Source of the DNA: Streptomyces sp. DvalAA-43
GTDB lineage: Bacteria; Actinomycetota; Actinomycetes; Streptomycetales; Streptomycetaceae
Reading direction: 5' to 3'
DNA length: 64,000 nucleotides
Assembly (NCBI RefSeq): GCF_900091725.1
Contig: NZ_FMBW01000087.1
Location: forward strand, 1-64,000
This document shows positions 33,706-42,060 of this stretch, one piece after another (position 1 is the stretch's first letter; each line of letters starts with the position of its first letter). Below the pieces are notes generated by a model. It saw nothing but the letters and a program-made list of their open reading frames with translations, made no database searches and was not told where the DNA came from. Position numbers and translations under genes: made by a program.

Positions 33706-34650
33706 ATGACCGCAAGCACCACACGTCGCACGGCCGCGAAATCCCGGATCGCGGCGGCCTGCGCCATCGCGGTCGCCGGCACCATGCTGCTGACCGCCTG
33801 TGGCGACCAGACCAAGAACGGGTCCTCGAACAGCGCGGCATCGGCACCGCTCTCTGACCTCCTGCCCAAGGAGATCAGGGACAAGGGTGTCATCAAGGTC
33901 GGTTCGGACATCGCGTATCCGCCGGTCGAGTTCAAGGACAAGTCCGGCAGGACCGTCGGCATCGACCCCGACATCGCCGCCGCGATCGGCAAGCAGCTCG
34001 GCGTGACCCTCCAGTTCGAGAACGGCACGTTCGACCAGCTGATCACCGGCCTGCGCTCCAAGCGCTACGACCTGGCGATGTCGTCGATGACCGACACCAA
34101 GGACCGTCAGCAGGGCATCGACTCCGAGACGAAGAAGAAGGTCGGCGAGGGCGTCGACTTCGTCGACTACTTCACCGCCGGTGTCTCGATCTACACCAGG
34201 AAGGGCGACGACCAGGGCATCACGTCCTGGGCCGACCTCTGCGGCAAGAAGATCGCCGTCCAGCGCGGCACCGTCTCGCACGACCTCGCCAAGGACGAGT
34301 CGAAGAAGTGCACCGGCGGCAGGAAGATCGCCATCGAGACCTTCGACAACGACCTGGAGGCCCAGACCCGGCTGCGCAGCGGTGGCGTCGACGCCGCCTC
34401 CTCCGACTTCCCGGTGGCCGCGTACGCGGTGAAGACCTCGGGCGGCGGCAAGGACTTCCAGATCGTCGGCGAGCAGGTCGAGGCCGCCCCGTACGGCATC
34501 GCCGTCGCCAAGGGCAACGACCAGCTGACCAAGGCCGTCCGGGCGGCCCTGGAGGCGACCATCAAGAACGGCGAGTACGGCAAGATCGTCTCCAAGTGGG
34601 GGGTGGAGGCCGGTGCGGTCACCGAGGCCAAGGTCAACGGCGGATCCTGA
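33706..34650 (+). CDS. Amino-acid ABC transporter substrate-binding lipoprotein
   Basis: The product is 314 residues from ATG 33706. A signal peptide ends in the lipobox LLTAC, so Cys is lipidated and the protein is membrane-anchored. The SBP family 3 fold is clear: IKVGSDIAYPPVEF, VGIDPDIAAAIGKQLG, YDLAMSSMTDTKDRQ, and IAVQRGTVS in the second lobe. It binds a polar amino acid, probably glutamate or a relative; the exact ligand is not readable. It is the first gene of a three-gene importer operon. Confidence 0.92.
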   Translation: MTASTTRRTAAKSRIAAACAIAVAGTMLLTACGDQTKNGSSNSAASAPLSDLLPKEIRDKGVIKVGSDIAYPPVEFKDKSGRTVGIDPDIAAAIGKQLGVTLQFENGTFDQLITGLRSKRYDLAMSSMTDTKDRQQGIDSETKKKVGEGVDFVDYFTAGVSIYTRKGDDQGITSWADLCGKKIAVQRGTVSHDLAKDESKKCTGGRKIAIETFDNDLEAQTRLRSGGVDAASSDFPVAAYAVKTSGGGKDFQIVGEQVEAAPYGIAVAKGNDQLTKAVRAALEATIKNGEYGKIVSKWGVEAGAVTEAKVNGGS

Positions 34651-34679
34651 GAAGGCACCGGCGCGGAAAGGTTCTTCCT

Positions 34680-35630
34680 GTGACTGACATCGAGAAGACG
34701 GGCCCGGCCGACCAGCCGCCCATACCCTCCACTCCATCGTCCGGACCCGAGGCGATCAGGGCCATCCCGGTCCGGCACTACGGCCGGTACGTCTCGGCGG
34801 TCATCGCGATCGGGGCGCTCGCCGCGATCGTCTACGCCTTCAGCCAGGGCAAGATCAACTGGGGTGCGGTCCCCGACTACTTCTTCGACCACCGCATCCT
34901 CAAGGGCGTCAGCCAGACCCTGCTGCTGACCGCGCTGTCCATGGTCATCGGCATCGTCGGCGGCATCCTGCTGGCCGTGATGCGGCTGTCCAGGAACCCG
35001 GTGACCTCCTCGATCGCCTGGTTCTACATCTGGTTCTTCCGCGGCACCCCGGTCCTGGTCCAGCTGTTCGTCTGGTTCAACCTGGGTCTGGTCTTCGAGT
35101 ACATCGACCTGATGCCGATCTACAAGGACTACTGGTCGAGCTTCATGACGCCGCTGCTGACGGCGCTGCTCGGCCTGGGGCTCAACGAGGCCGCGTACAT
35201 GGCCGAGATCTGCCGTGCGGGCCTGCTCTCGGTCGACGAGGGCCAGACGGAGGCCTCGCACGCGCTGGGCATGAGCCACGGCAAGACCCTGCGCCGCGTC
35301 GTGATCCCGCAGGCGATGCGGGTGATCGTGCCGCCGACGGGCAACGAAGTGATCAACATGCTCAAGACGACGTCGCTGGTGGCGGCCGTGCAGTTCTACG
35401 AGCTGTTCAAGAACGCCCAGGACATCGGGCAGGCCTCCGGAGCCCCGGTCGAGATGTACTTCCTGGCCGCGGCCTGGTATCTGATCATGACCTCGGTGCT
35501 GAGCATCGGCCAGTACTACCTGGAGCGGTACTACGCGCGCGGTTCGAGCCGCAGCCTGCCGCCCACCCCGTTCCAGAAGGTCAGGGCCAACCTCCTGTCC
35601 CTCGGCCGCCCGAAGGGAGGCATGGCATGA
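34680..35630 (+). CDS. Amino-acid ABC transporter permease (HisM/GlnP-like)
   Basis: The product is 316 residues from GTG 34680, which has GGAAAGG ~8 bases upstream and lies 29 bases after the binding-protein gene. It has a cytoplasmic N-terminal tail, then about five hydrophobic segments. The family motif LNEAAYMAEICRAGLLSVDEGQTEASHALGMS includes the EAA loop that docks on the ATPase. The stop overlaps the ATPase start in ATGA. Confidence 0.92.
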   Translation: MTDIEKTGPADQPPIPSTPSSGPEAIRAIPVRHYGRYVSAVIAIGALAAIVYAFSQGKINWGAVPDYFFDHRILKGVSQTLLLTALSMVIGIVGGILLAVMRLSRNPVTSSIAWFYIWFFRGTPVLVQLFVWFNLGLVFEYIDLMPIYKDYWSSFMTPLLTALLGLGLNEAAYMAEICRAGLLSVDEGQTEASHALGMSHGKTLRRVVIPQAMRVIVPPTGNEVINMLKTTSLVAAVQFYELFKNAQDIGQASGAPVEMYFLAAAWYLIMTSVLSIGQYYLERYYARGSSRSLPPTPFQKVRANLLSLGRPKGGMA

Positions 35631-36388
35631 CCGCCATGGTGAAGGCCGAGGGCGTCCACAAGTCCTTCGGCGCCGCGCACATCCTCAAGGGCATCGACCT
35701 GGAGGTCGCGCCCCAGGAGGTCTTCTGCCTGATCGGCCCGTCCGGTTCCGGCAAGTCGACGTTCCTGCGGTGCATCAACCACCTGGAGCAGATCAACGCC
35801 GGCCGGCTGTACGTCGACGGTGAGCTGGTGGGCTACCGCCAGAAGGGCGACAAGCTCTACGAGCTCAAGGACAGCGAGGTCGCGCTGAAGCGCCGGGACA
35901 TCGGCATGGTCTTCCAGCGCTTCAACCTCTTCCCGCACATGACGGCGATCGAGAACGTCATGGAGGCCCCCGTCCAGGTCAGGCGGGAGTCCAAGGCCGT
36001 CGCCAGGGCGCGGGCCGAGCGGCTGCTGGACCGGGTCGGCCTCGGCGACAAGGCGAAGAACTACCCCTCCCAGCTCTCCGGCGGACAGCAGCAGCGGGTG
36101 GCCATCGCCCGCGCCCTGGCCATGGAGCCGAAGCTGATGCTCTTCGACGAGCCGACGTCGGCGCTCGACCCGGAGCTGGTGGGGGACGTCCTGGACGTCA
36201 TGCGCGGTCTCGCGGAGGACGGCATGACGATGATCGTCGTGACCCATGAGATGGGCTTCGCCCGTGAGGTCGGCGACGCGCTGGTCTTCATGGACGACGG
36301 CGTGGTGGTCGAGTCGGGCCACCCGCGCGATGTGCTGACCAACCCTCAGCACGACCGGACGAAGTCGTTCCTGTCGAAGGTGCTGTAG
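35627..36388 (+). CDS. Amino-acid ABC transporter ATP-binding protein (GlnQ-like)
   Basis: The product has 253 residues with a complete ABC cassette: Walker A GPSGSGKST, Q-loop VFQRFNLFPH, signature LSGGQQQR, Walker B LMLFDEPTSALD and switch His in VVTHEM. It energises uptake through the permease gene it overlaps by 4 bases. A strong hairpin follows, closing the operon. Confidence 0.95.
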   Translation: MTAMVKAEGVHKSFGAAHILKGIDLEVAPQEVFCLIGPSGSGKSTFLRCINHLEQINAGRLYVDGELVGYRQKGDKLYELKDSEVALKRRDIGMVFQRFNLFPHMTAIENVMEAPVQVRRESKAVARARAERLLDRVGLGDKAKNYPSQLSGGQQQRVAIARALAMEPKLMLFDEPTSALDPELVGDVLDVMRGLAEDGMTMIVVTHEMGFAREVGDALVFMDDGVVVESGHPRDVLTNPQHDRTKSFLSKVL

Positions 36389-36402
36389 CAACGCGGAAGC
36401 CG

Positions 36403-36439
36403 GGAGGGCGGTACGGGGGACCCCTCCGTACCGCCCTCC
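36403..36439 (+). terminator. 14-bp-stem terminator after the ABC operon
   Basis: Arms 36403-36416 and 36426-36439 are perfect complements, followed by a T/C-rich run (TTCCTTTCC). It lies 15 bases after the ATPase stop and 17 bases before the 3' end of the converging gene, so it could serve both directions. Confidence 0.85.
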
Positions 36440-36455
36440 TTCCTTTCCCTCTCCT

Positions 36456-37205
36456 CTACTTCTTCGGCAGCAGCTCCGGGCTGAGCAGCAGCGCCCGCAA
36501 CTGGGCACGGGTCAGCGGCGGCGTCTTCAGAAGCGGGCCCTGCGCCCGCTCGCCCTTGAAGCCGGTGCTGTCACGGACGGCCAGCACCCCGCCGTCCTTG
36601 AAGGTGACCCGGCCGGTCAGCTCCTTCCCCCACTGCGGCGTGACCCCGTAGTCCATCGGGTCGCTCCAGGTCGTCAGGACCCTTCCGTCCGGGAACTCCT
36701 CGTTCACGCAGTCCGCCAGGCCCGGCTGCCCCTGGACGGGCTTGCACGGATCGTCCGCCGCGCCGGGGTTCCCGGTGTCCATGTAGCCGATGACGAGGTA
36801 GCCGACTCCACCGTCCTTGCGTACGGAGAAGTGCCCGTCCAGCGGTCCCTCCAGGTGCGGCATCTCCTTCTCGGAGGTGTCGCCGTCACGGATGACGGAC
36901 AGCGAGACCTGATCGATCTCCCCGACATCCTTGGGCAGCACCTTCGCCAGTTCCTTCGCCCGGCCGCCGTTGCCCACGAGCTCGACCGGGGCCGCCACCG
37001 TGGTCTCCTGCGTGTCCCCCTTCGGTGCCAGGCTCGGCACGGCGACCGCGCCGGCCGCGACCACGGCGACCGCCGCGACCGAGACACCGACCCGGCGCCG
37101 CAGCCGCACCCGGGCCGCCCCGGCGTACACCGCCCGGGTGGAGGTGGCCGGCTGCCCCGCTTCGTCCGCGGCCCGCCCCAACAGCTCGTGCACGTCGTTG
37201 CTCAT
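36456..37205 (-). CDS. Membrane-anchored partner of the SigE-family sigma factor
   Basis: The product has 249 residues. A short cytoplasmic N-terminus with HELLGRAADEA is followed by one membrane helix (VGVSVAAVAVVAAGAVAVPSL) and a ~170-residue extracytoplasmic domain with a DDPCKPVQG...ADC cysteine pair. The start overlaps the sigma gene stop in ATGA. Position and topology fit an anti-sigma or co-sensor protein of the kind often encoded after SigE-type sigma genes. No zinc anti-sigma motif is present, so the regulatory role is inference. Confidence 0.65.
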   Translation of the reverse strand: MSNDVHELLGRAADEAGQPATSTRAVYAGAARVRLRRRVGVSVAAVAVVAAGAVAVPSLAPKGDTQETTVAAPVELVGNGGRAKELAKVLPKDVGEIDQVSLSVIRDGDTSEKEMPHLEGPLDGHFSVRKDGGVGYLVIGYMDTGNPGAADDPCKPVQGQPGLADCVNEEFPDGRVLTTWSDPMDYGVTPQWGKELTGRVTFKDGGVLAVRDSTGFKGERAQGPLLKTPPLTRAQLRALLLSPELLPKK

Positions 37206-37690
37206 ACCAGTTCCTCCGCCATCTCGGCGCGCAGCGCCGCCAACCCCCGAGCCGCGTGGCTCTTGACCGTGTTCTCCCGCATCCCGAGCAGTCCGGCCGT
37301 GGCCTCGACGCTCAGGTCCTCCCAGTAGCGCAGGACCAGTACGGCCCGCTGCTTGTCGGTGAGCCGGGCGAGCGCCTCCCGCACCGCCAGCCCGGTGTCC
37401 GTGTCCGGCACCCGGTCGGCGCGGTCGGGCAGCTCGCCGTAGGACTGCTCGCGCCGCCAGAACCGGCGGCGGGATGCGATGAAGGTGTTGATCAGCGTCT
37501 TGCGCGCGTACGCCTCGATGTTGTCGAGCCGTCCGTACCGCCGCCCCCCGAGCACGACCTTGACCAGCGTCGCCTGGACCAGGTCATCGGCCTCGTGCCG
37601 GTCGCCGCAGAGCAGGTACGCGCTGCGGAACAGCGCTGTACGTCTGCCTTCGACGAAGGCGTGCAGCGCGGCATCGTCATCGATCCGCAT
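37202..37690 (-). CDS. SigE-family ECF RNA polymerase sigma factor
   Basis: The 162-residue product has region 2 (FRSAYLLCGDRHEADDLVQATLVKV) and region 4 (LARLTDKQRAVLVLRYWEDLSVEATAGLLGMRENTVKSHAARGLAAL), the layout of SigE-family ECF sigma factors common in actinomycetes. It is translationally coupled to the membrane protein that follows. The signal it answers to is unknown. Confidence 0.9.
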   Translation of the reverse strand: MRIDDDAALHAFVEGRRTALFRSAYLLCGDRHEADDLVQATLVKVVLGGRRYGRLDNIEAYARKTLINTFIASRRRFWRREQSYGELPDRADRVPDTDTGLAVREALARLTDKQRAVLVLRYWEDLSVEATAGLLGMRENTVKSHAARGLAALRAEMAEELV

Positions 37691-37786
37691 CGTCGGCGCC
37701 CCTCTCCGGGTCCGCGGGTGCGGACCGTCTCACCCTTCCAGTGCGGTGGGGGGCACGGCGGGTTGCAGCGACGCCAGGAAATAAAT

Positions 37787-37821
37787 CATGGGCGGTACGG
37801 CCGCCGGCCGTACCGCCCATG
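37787..37821 (-). terminator. 16-bp perfect hairpin terminator of the methyltransferase gene
   Basis: Arms 37787-37802 and 37806-37821 pair perfectly around a 3-base loop. On the minus strand the hairpin is followed by ATTTATTT, a good intrinsic-terminator tail. It lies 15 bases past the methyltransferase stop. Confidence 0.88.
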
Positions 37822-37836
37822 CCTCCCCGTACGCCG

Positions 37837-38598
37837 CTACTTCACGGCGAGCACCAGGCTGTCCGAGGGCGAGGCCCAGACGGTCCGCGTCTCACCGAAC
37901 CCCGCCGCGCGCAGGGTGTCGGTGTGCCACCGCACGGGGGGCATGTCGCCGTCCGCGTGCTCACCGTAGATCTCGTACCGCTCGGCGGTCGGTCCGGCGA
38001 GGACCGGATCCTTGGCGGCCAGCGCCCACCAGTCGGCCCAGTCGAGCGCGCCCGCGGCCTTGGCCCGGTCCATGGCGGCGTGCCGGTGGGCGCGTTCGGC
38101 CGCGTTGATCCGGGGCGTCGTGGTGTCGATCATGTGGTCCGCGTTCATGAACACCCCGCCGTCCCTGACGAGCCCGCCGATGTGCCCGTAGAGCGCGGTG
38201 AGCGGCTCGGTGTGCAGCCAGTGCAGGGCGGTGGCGGTGAGGACGGCGTCGTAGGAGTCGTATGGCAACTGCCGCGCCCAGTCGGGGTCCTTGAGGTCGG
38301 CGGTGACGAAGGTGACGCGCTCGTCGCCGTCGAAGTAGCCTCGCGCGATGGCGAGCAGCGCCGGGTCGAGGTCCACCCCGGTGCTGGTGGCTTCCGGGAA
38401 CCGCTTGAGCAGCCGGTCCGTAATACTTCCCGTACCGCACGCGAGATCGAGCACCCTCGGCCGCGGCCCCACCAGGGCCTCGACCATGTCCAGCATCACC
38501 CTGAACCGCTCCTCGCGGTCGGGCATGTACCACTCCTGCTGCCGGTCCCAGCTCTCCTGCCAGGCCCGCCAGTCCGTACCCGTCGATGTCTCCGACAC
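37837..38598 (-). CDS. Class I SAM-dependent methyltransferase
   Basis: The 253-residue product begins at GTG 38598, 6 bases after GGAGG. SAM-binding motif I is VLDLACGTGSITDRLL. An acidic residue for the ribose (GVDLD) and motif TATALHWL follow, a pattern like trans-aconitate-type small-molecule methyltransferases. The substrate is unknown. It is divergent from the CGNR regulator gene, which may control it. Confidence 0.85.
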   Translation of the reverse strand: MSETSTGTDWRAWQESWDRQQEWYMPDREERFRVMLDMVEALVGPRPRVLDLACGTGSITDRLLKRFPEATSTGVDLDPALLAIARGYFDGDERVTFVTADLKDPDWARQLPYDSYDAVLTATALHWLHTEPLTALYGHIGGLVRDGGVFMNADHMIDTTTPRINAAERAHRHAAMDRAKAAGALDWADWWALAAKDPVLAGPTAERYEIYGEHADGDMPPVRWHTDTLRAAGFGETRTVWASPSDSLVLAVK

Positions 38599-38610
38599 CA
38601 GGAACCTCCA

Positions 38611-38643
38611 TGTAATACCCTGGACCTACAAGAGCCCATTACA
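38611..38643. promoter_or_regulatory. TGTAAT-N21-ATTACA inverted repeat between divergent genes
   Basis: The arms TGTAAT (38611-38616) and ATTACA (38638-38643) frame the centre of the 89-bp gap between the methyltransferase and CGNR genes. It is a candidate operator for the CGNR protein, controlling both genes. Confidence 0.45.
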
Positions 38644-38687
38644 TTGCTCGCTGCACCGACCATAGACCGACGCCGTAAGGACTACAA

Positions 38688-39317
38688 GTGGAACTGGCCT
38701 ATTACTCGGATTACGCCGTACGTCTGGTCAACACCGAGGAGCCGGGCCGCAACAAGGACGCCCTCACCTCCGTGGAGACGATCAGGGAGCTGTTCGGCGC
38801 CAACGGCCAGGCGGCCCGGCGGGCGACCGACGCGGACGTGACCCGCTTCAGGTCCGTACGGGGGCGGCTGCGCTCAGTCTTCGAGGCGGCCGACGGCGGT
38901 GACGAGACACTCGCCGTCGACCTGCTCAACTCACTGCTGCTGGAGTTCCCGGTCAGCCCGCAGATCTCCGGGCACGACTTCCGGGACGAGGACGGCAAGC
39001 CGGACTGGCACATGCACCTGGCCGACCATCCGTCGAACGCGACGGCCGGGTACGCCGCCATCGCGGCGATGGGCCTGGCCTTCCATCTCACCTCGTACGG
39101 GGTCGACCGGCTCGGCCTGTGCGAGGCAGCGCCGTGCCGCAACGCCTACCTCGACACCTCGACCAACCGGTCCCGCCGCTACTGCTCCGACCGCTGTGCG
39201 ACCCGCGCCAATGTGGCCGCCTACCGGGCCCGCAAGCGGCTGGAGACGGAACGGGCGGCCGACACCGGCCGCAGCGCGGAGACCGCCCAGGCCACCACGG
39301 ACCGCACCGACCGCTGA
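38688..39317 (+). CDS. CGNR zinc-finger / ABATE-domain regulator
   Basis: The product is 209 residues from GTG 38688 (TAAGGA 6 bases upstream). The N-terminal ~130 residues are the ABATE stress-response domain (YAVRLVNTEEPGRNKDALTS...). The C-terminal zinc finger has Cys145, Cys150, Cys166 and Cys170, the CGNR type. These are predicted DNA-binding regulators. The 3' end overlaps the converging sodX gene by about 97 bases, so the two transcripts are antisense there. Confidence 0.87.
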   Translation: MELAYYSDYAVRLVNTEEPGRNKDALTSVETIRELFGANGQAARRATDADVTRFRSVRGRLRSVFEAADGGDETLAVDLLNSLLLEFPVSPQISGHDFRDEDGKPDWHMHLADHPSNATAGYAAIAAMGLAFHLTSYGVDRLGLCEAAPCRNAYLDTSTNRSRRYCSDRCATRANVAAYRARKRLETERAADTGRSAETAQATTDRTDR

Positions 39318-39688
39318 TCCTTCTTCAGCGGCCGGTACCGCGCCCGGACCCTGGCCAGGACGAGCTCTTCGGGCACCACCCCGTAGTCCGTGCTGTCCCC
39401 GCCCGCGAAGGTGTTGTCGGCCAGCACCCACCAGCCGCCCCGACGGCGCTCGGCGGCCCGCTTCACGACCAGCAGGTCCTGCTGGAACGGATGCCGCAGG
39501 ATCACCACGTCACCGGGGCGCACCGTCGCCCCGTACTGCACGAGCAGCCAGTCCCCGTGATAGAGCGTCGGCACCATCGACGGCCCGGTCACCTCCACCA
39601 CCTGGAACGGCACACGCGCCGCCGGCCCACGCCCGGCGCGCTCCTGCGTCAGCTCAGGCACATCCGGCACCTCCGGCACCTCCCGCAT
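39221..39688 (-). CDS. sodX: Nickel superoxide dismutase maturation protease
   Basis: The 155-residue product is a signal-peptidase-like S26/S24 enzyme. The nucleophile Ser lies in EVTGPSMVPTLYHGD, the general-base Lys in LLVVKRAAERR, followed by LADNTFAGGDSTDYG. It removes the SodN leader to expose His1 of the Ni hook. ATG 39688 sits 10 bases after GGGAGG; an 18-residue extension to GTG 39742 has no Shine-Dalgarno. It is divergent from sodN, its substrate. Its 3' end overlaps the CGNR gene. Confidence 0.9.
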   Translation of the reverse strand: MREVPEVPDVPELTQERAGRGPAARVPFQVVEVTGPSMVPTLYHGDWLLVQYGATVRPGDVVILRHPFQQDLLVVKRAAERRRGGWWVLADNTFAGGDSTDYGVVPEELVLARVRARYRPLKKDQRSVRSVVAWAVSALRPVSAARSVSSRLRAR

Positions 39689-39867
39689 CTCTCCGGCACC
39701 TCCCCGGTCGGTCCAGTACACGTCCTGTACAGCGTTCCGCACATTCGGCCACTGGTCCCATCCTCGCCCCGGACTTTTGGCCTAAGCCCATGGGGGCAGC
39801 CACGAAAACGCGTCTCTCACGGAGTAATGTCCCACCTGAGAAGACGATCACGAGGAAGGACAGCTCA

Positions 39868-40263
39868 ATGCTTTCCCGCCTGTTTGCCCCCAAGGTGAAG
39901 GTCAGCGCCCACTGCGACCTGCCCTGCGGCGTGTACGACCCGGCCCAGGCCCGCATCGAGGCGGAGTCCGTCAAGGCCGTCCAGGAGAAGTACCAGGCCA
40001 ACGAGGACCCGCACTTCCGGGCCCGCGCGGTGGTCATCAAGGAACAGCGCGCCGAGCTCGCCAAGCACCACATCTCGGTGCTGTGGAGCGACTACTTCAA
40101 GCCCCCGCACTTCGAGAAGTACCCGGAGCTGCACCAGCTGGTCAACGACGCCCTCAAGGCGCTGTCGGCCGCGAAGGCCTCCACGGACCCGGCGACGGGC
40201 CAGAAGGCGCTGGACCTCATCGCCCAGATCGACAAGATCTTCTGGGAGACCAAGAAGGCCTGA
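39868..40263 (+). CDS. sodN: Nickel-dependent superoxide dismutase precursor
   Basis: The 131-residue precursor has a 14-residue leader (MLSRLFAPKVKVSA) followed by the mature N-terminus HCDLPCGVYDP. His15, Cys16 and Cys20 are the nickel-hook ligands after cleavage. The remainder is the four-helix bundle typical of NiSOD. It dismutates superoxide in the cytoplasm and is matured by SodX, encoded divergently. It is usually induced by nickel in Streptomyces. Confidence 0.97.
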   Translation: MLSRLFAPKVKVSAHCDLPCGVYDPAQARIEAESVKAVQEKYQANEDPHFRARAVVIKEQRAELAKHHISVLWSDYFKPPHFEKYPELHQLVNDALKALSAAKASTDPATGQKALDLIAQIDKIFWETKKA

Positions 40264-40319
40264 TCTCTGGTTGGGCCGTTCGACCTGCGATTGTCGCGGG
40301 TCGCATCGCCTGCCTTTCC

Positions 40320-40375
40320 GCACCCGGTCCGCGGGGCGCCGAGCACGGCGTCCGTGAGGGACCGGGTGCGGCTTT
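40320..40375 (+). terminator. Terminator after sodN
   Basis: GCACCCGGTCC (40320-40330) pairs with GGACCGGGTGC (40359-40369) and is followed by GGCTTTTTG. The intervening loop can form further pairing. The rest of the 320-base gap before the next gene shows no other clear element. Confidence 0.75.
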
Positions 40376-40583
40376 TTGCCCGGCGTGCGGCACGGTCGAC
40401 GAATCGATCCCCCTCATGGCCGACAGGTCGCGCGCCGCATACGGACGCCTGCCGACCGAGGGCAACCGCGCCCGCAGGACACCGGGCTCACGGTCGGAAG
40501 CCCGGATGCCGGTCGGCTTCGGCCGGTCCGGTGTCAGGCCGCTCTGTGGCCTGGCGTTTGGTTCGAACGGGAGGGCGGGGGAC

Positions 40584-41147
40584 GTGGAGACGCTGGTGGA
40601 GGGCGCCGTCGTACAGGCGCTTCGCGACGGGGGCGGTGAGGCGTTCCGGCTGTACGTCGCCGCCTGCGCCGAGCGCATGGCGCCGCTGTTCATGGGCCTG
40701 CGGGCGAACGTGCCGGGGCGGGAATCCGACCTGGACTTCTACGCGGAGTCCGTACGCGACCTCTGGTATGCCGACCGGCCGCTCGCCGACGCCGCCGAGC
40801 GCGTACGCCTGCTGGAGCGGTTCCCGGAGCTTCGGCCGGACGAGGAGGGGATCACCGATGTCGCCGACACCTACGCCTTCTTCGCTGTCCTCGGCCTGCG
40901 CCATGCCCTGCCGGCCCACGGCTCCGGAAATGCTGATGACGCCGTGTCCTGCGGCCATGCGGCGCTCACCGCGATGGGGATGCTGGACCAGAACGTGGCG
41001 GGGGCCGCCCTCCTCGCCGAGGAACGGCGGCTCCAGTCCCTCTCGCTGGGCGGTGATGCCGCAGGTCTCTGGGGCGCGAGTGTCACGGCAGGGCGAGAGA
41101 GGTTCCGTGTCGTACTGGGCCGCCTGCCCCGCCGGGCATGCTCCTGA
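40584..41147 (+). CDS. Hypothetical helical protein
   Basis: The product is 187 residues from GTG 40584, preceded by a GGAGGGCGGGG purine run. I do not recognise a named family. The protein is mainly helical, with LYVAACAERMAPLFMGLRAN and DVADTYAFFAVLGLRHAL segments and no membrane helix. The in-frame stretch upstream to 40083 overlaps sodN and is read-through. It lies just before the DUF5753 gene on the same strand. Confidence 0.6.
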   Translation: METLVEGAVVQALRDGGGEAFRLYVAACAERMAPLFMGLRANVPGRESDLDFYAESVRDLWYADRPLADAAERVRLLERFPELRPDEEGITDVADTYAFFAVLGLRHALPAHGSGNADDAVSCGHAALTAMGMLDQNVAGAALLAEERRLQSLSLGGDAAGLWGASVTAGRERFRVVLGRLPRRACS

Positions 41148-41368
41148 TCGCTGTCCGCGGGCTCCGCCTTCTCCGCCCGTCAATGAACGACACCGCACCC
41201 GCGTCCGCGAACTCGGCCTGTATCGACCGCACTTCGAGCTCGTCACGGCAGGACACGTGGCCTGGCCGGTTTCCGCTCTTACGGGATCGGATCGCCCGGC
41301 GCCATCCTCGACCGGAACCGCGGCACCCGTCAGGGCCGCTCCGGCGGCACGCTTCAGGAGGAGGTGCG

Positions 41369-41989
41369 GTGACCAGTTCGGTTCCCTGGGCGGATCGCCT
41401 GTCCACCGGTACGGAGACGACGCAGGACGACGTGGTGCGCTGGTACCAGGACACGCGCCGGGGCAAGGCGTACGTGCCCACGATGATCTGGGGCACGCTC
41501 CAGACCGAGGCGTACGCCACCGTGATCCTCGGCCAGGTCGTCGACTTCCTCGGTGTCCCGGACGACGTGCCCGCGGGCGTCGCCAAGCGCATGCGGCGGC
41601 AGCGGGTGCTCTACGACGGCGAGCACCACTACGACGTCGTCCTCGGCGAGCAGGCGCTCTATACGAACGTCGGCGGGCCCGAGGTCATGCGGCAGCAGAT
41701 CGAGCGCCTCCTCCGCGATCTCCGCCTGGCCTCTCTCACGCTCGGGATCCTTCCCTCCACCGCGCGGGTGGACCTGTTCCCCGTCCACGGGTTCAACATC
41801 TACGGCGATGGCGACCGGGCCCATGTGGAACTCGTCTCGTCCGCCGTGGACGTCACCGAGCGGAGTGAACTCGCCCTCTACGACAAGGCGTTCGCCGCGC
41901 TGAGCAGTGCGGCGTCGTACGGCGACGCCGCCGAGGCGCTGCTGGGGAAGGCCCACTCCTTCTGGGCCGACGCCCCGCTCCGGGAGTAG
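41369..41989 (+). CDS. DUF5753 domain protein lacking the usual HTH
   Basis: The product is 206 residues from GTG 41369, which has AGGAGGAGG just upstream. It spans the DUF5753 domain seen as the C-terminal sensor half of Streptomyces XRE regulators (WYQDTRRGKAYVPTMIWGTLQTEAYA, LRRQRVLYDGEHHYDVVLGEQAL-like run, LGILPSTARVDLFPVHGFNIYG). The usual ~80-residue N-terminal helix-turn-helix is absent, and the 220 bases upstream do not encode one. It is either a truncated regulator or a stand-alone ligand-binding module. A complete XRE protein is encoded nearby at 42741. Confidence 0.75.
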   Translation: MTSSVPWADRLSTGTETTQDDVVRWYQDTRRGKAYVPTMIWGTLQTEAYATVILGQVVDFLGVPDDVPAGVAKRMRRQRVLYDGEHHYDVVLGEQALYTNVGGPEVMRQQIERLLRDLRLASLTLGILPSTARVDLFPVHGFNIYGDGDRAHVELVSSAVDVTERSELALYDKAFAALSSAASYGDAAEALLGKAHSFWADAPLRE

Positions 41990-42060
41990 GCCCGCCCCCT
42001 GTCGCGGGGACGGAGCGGTGTAGCGCCGGAGCTGCCGGTCAGGGGCCGTGCAGTGGGATC

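Noticed and set aside
41138..41368. Possible N-terminal HTH of the DUF5753 protein
   Set aside because: The in-frame translation is Arg/Ser/Pro-rich with no helix-turn-helix, and a strong ribosome site precedes the GTG at 41369.
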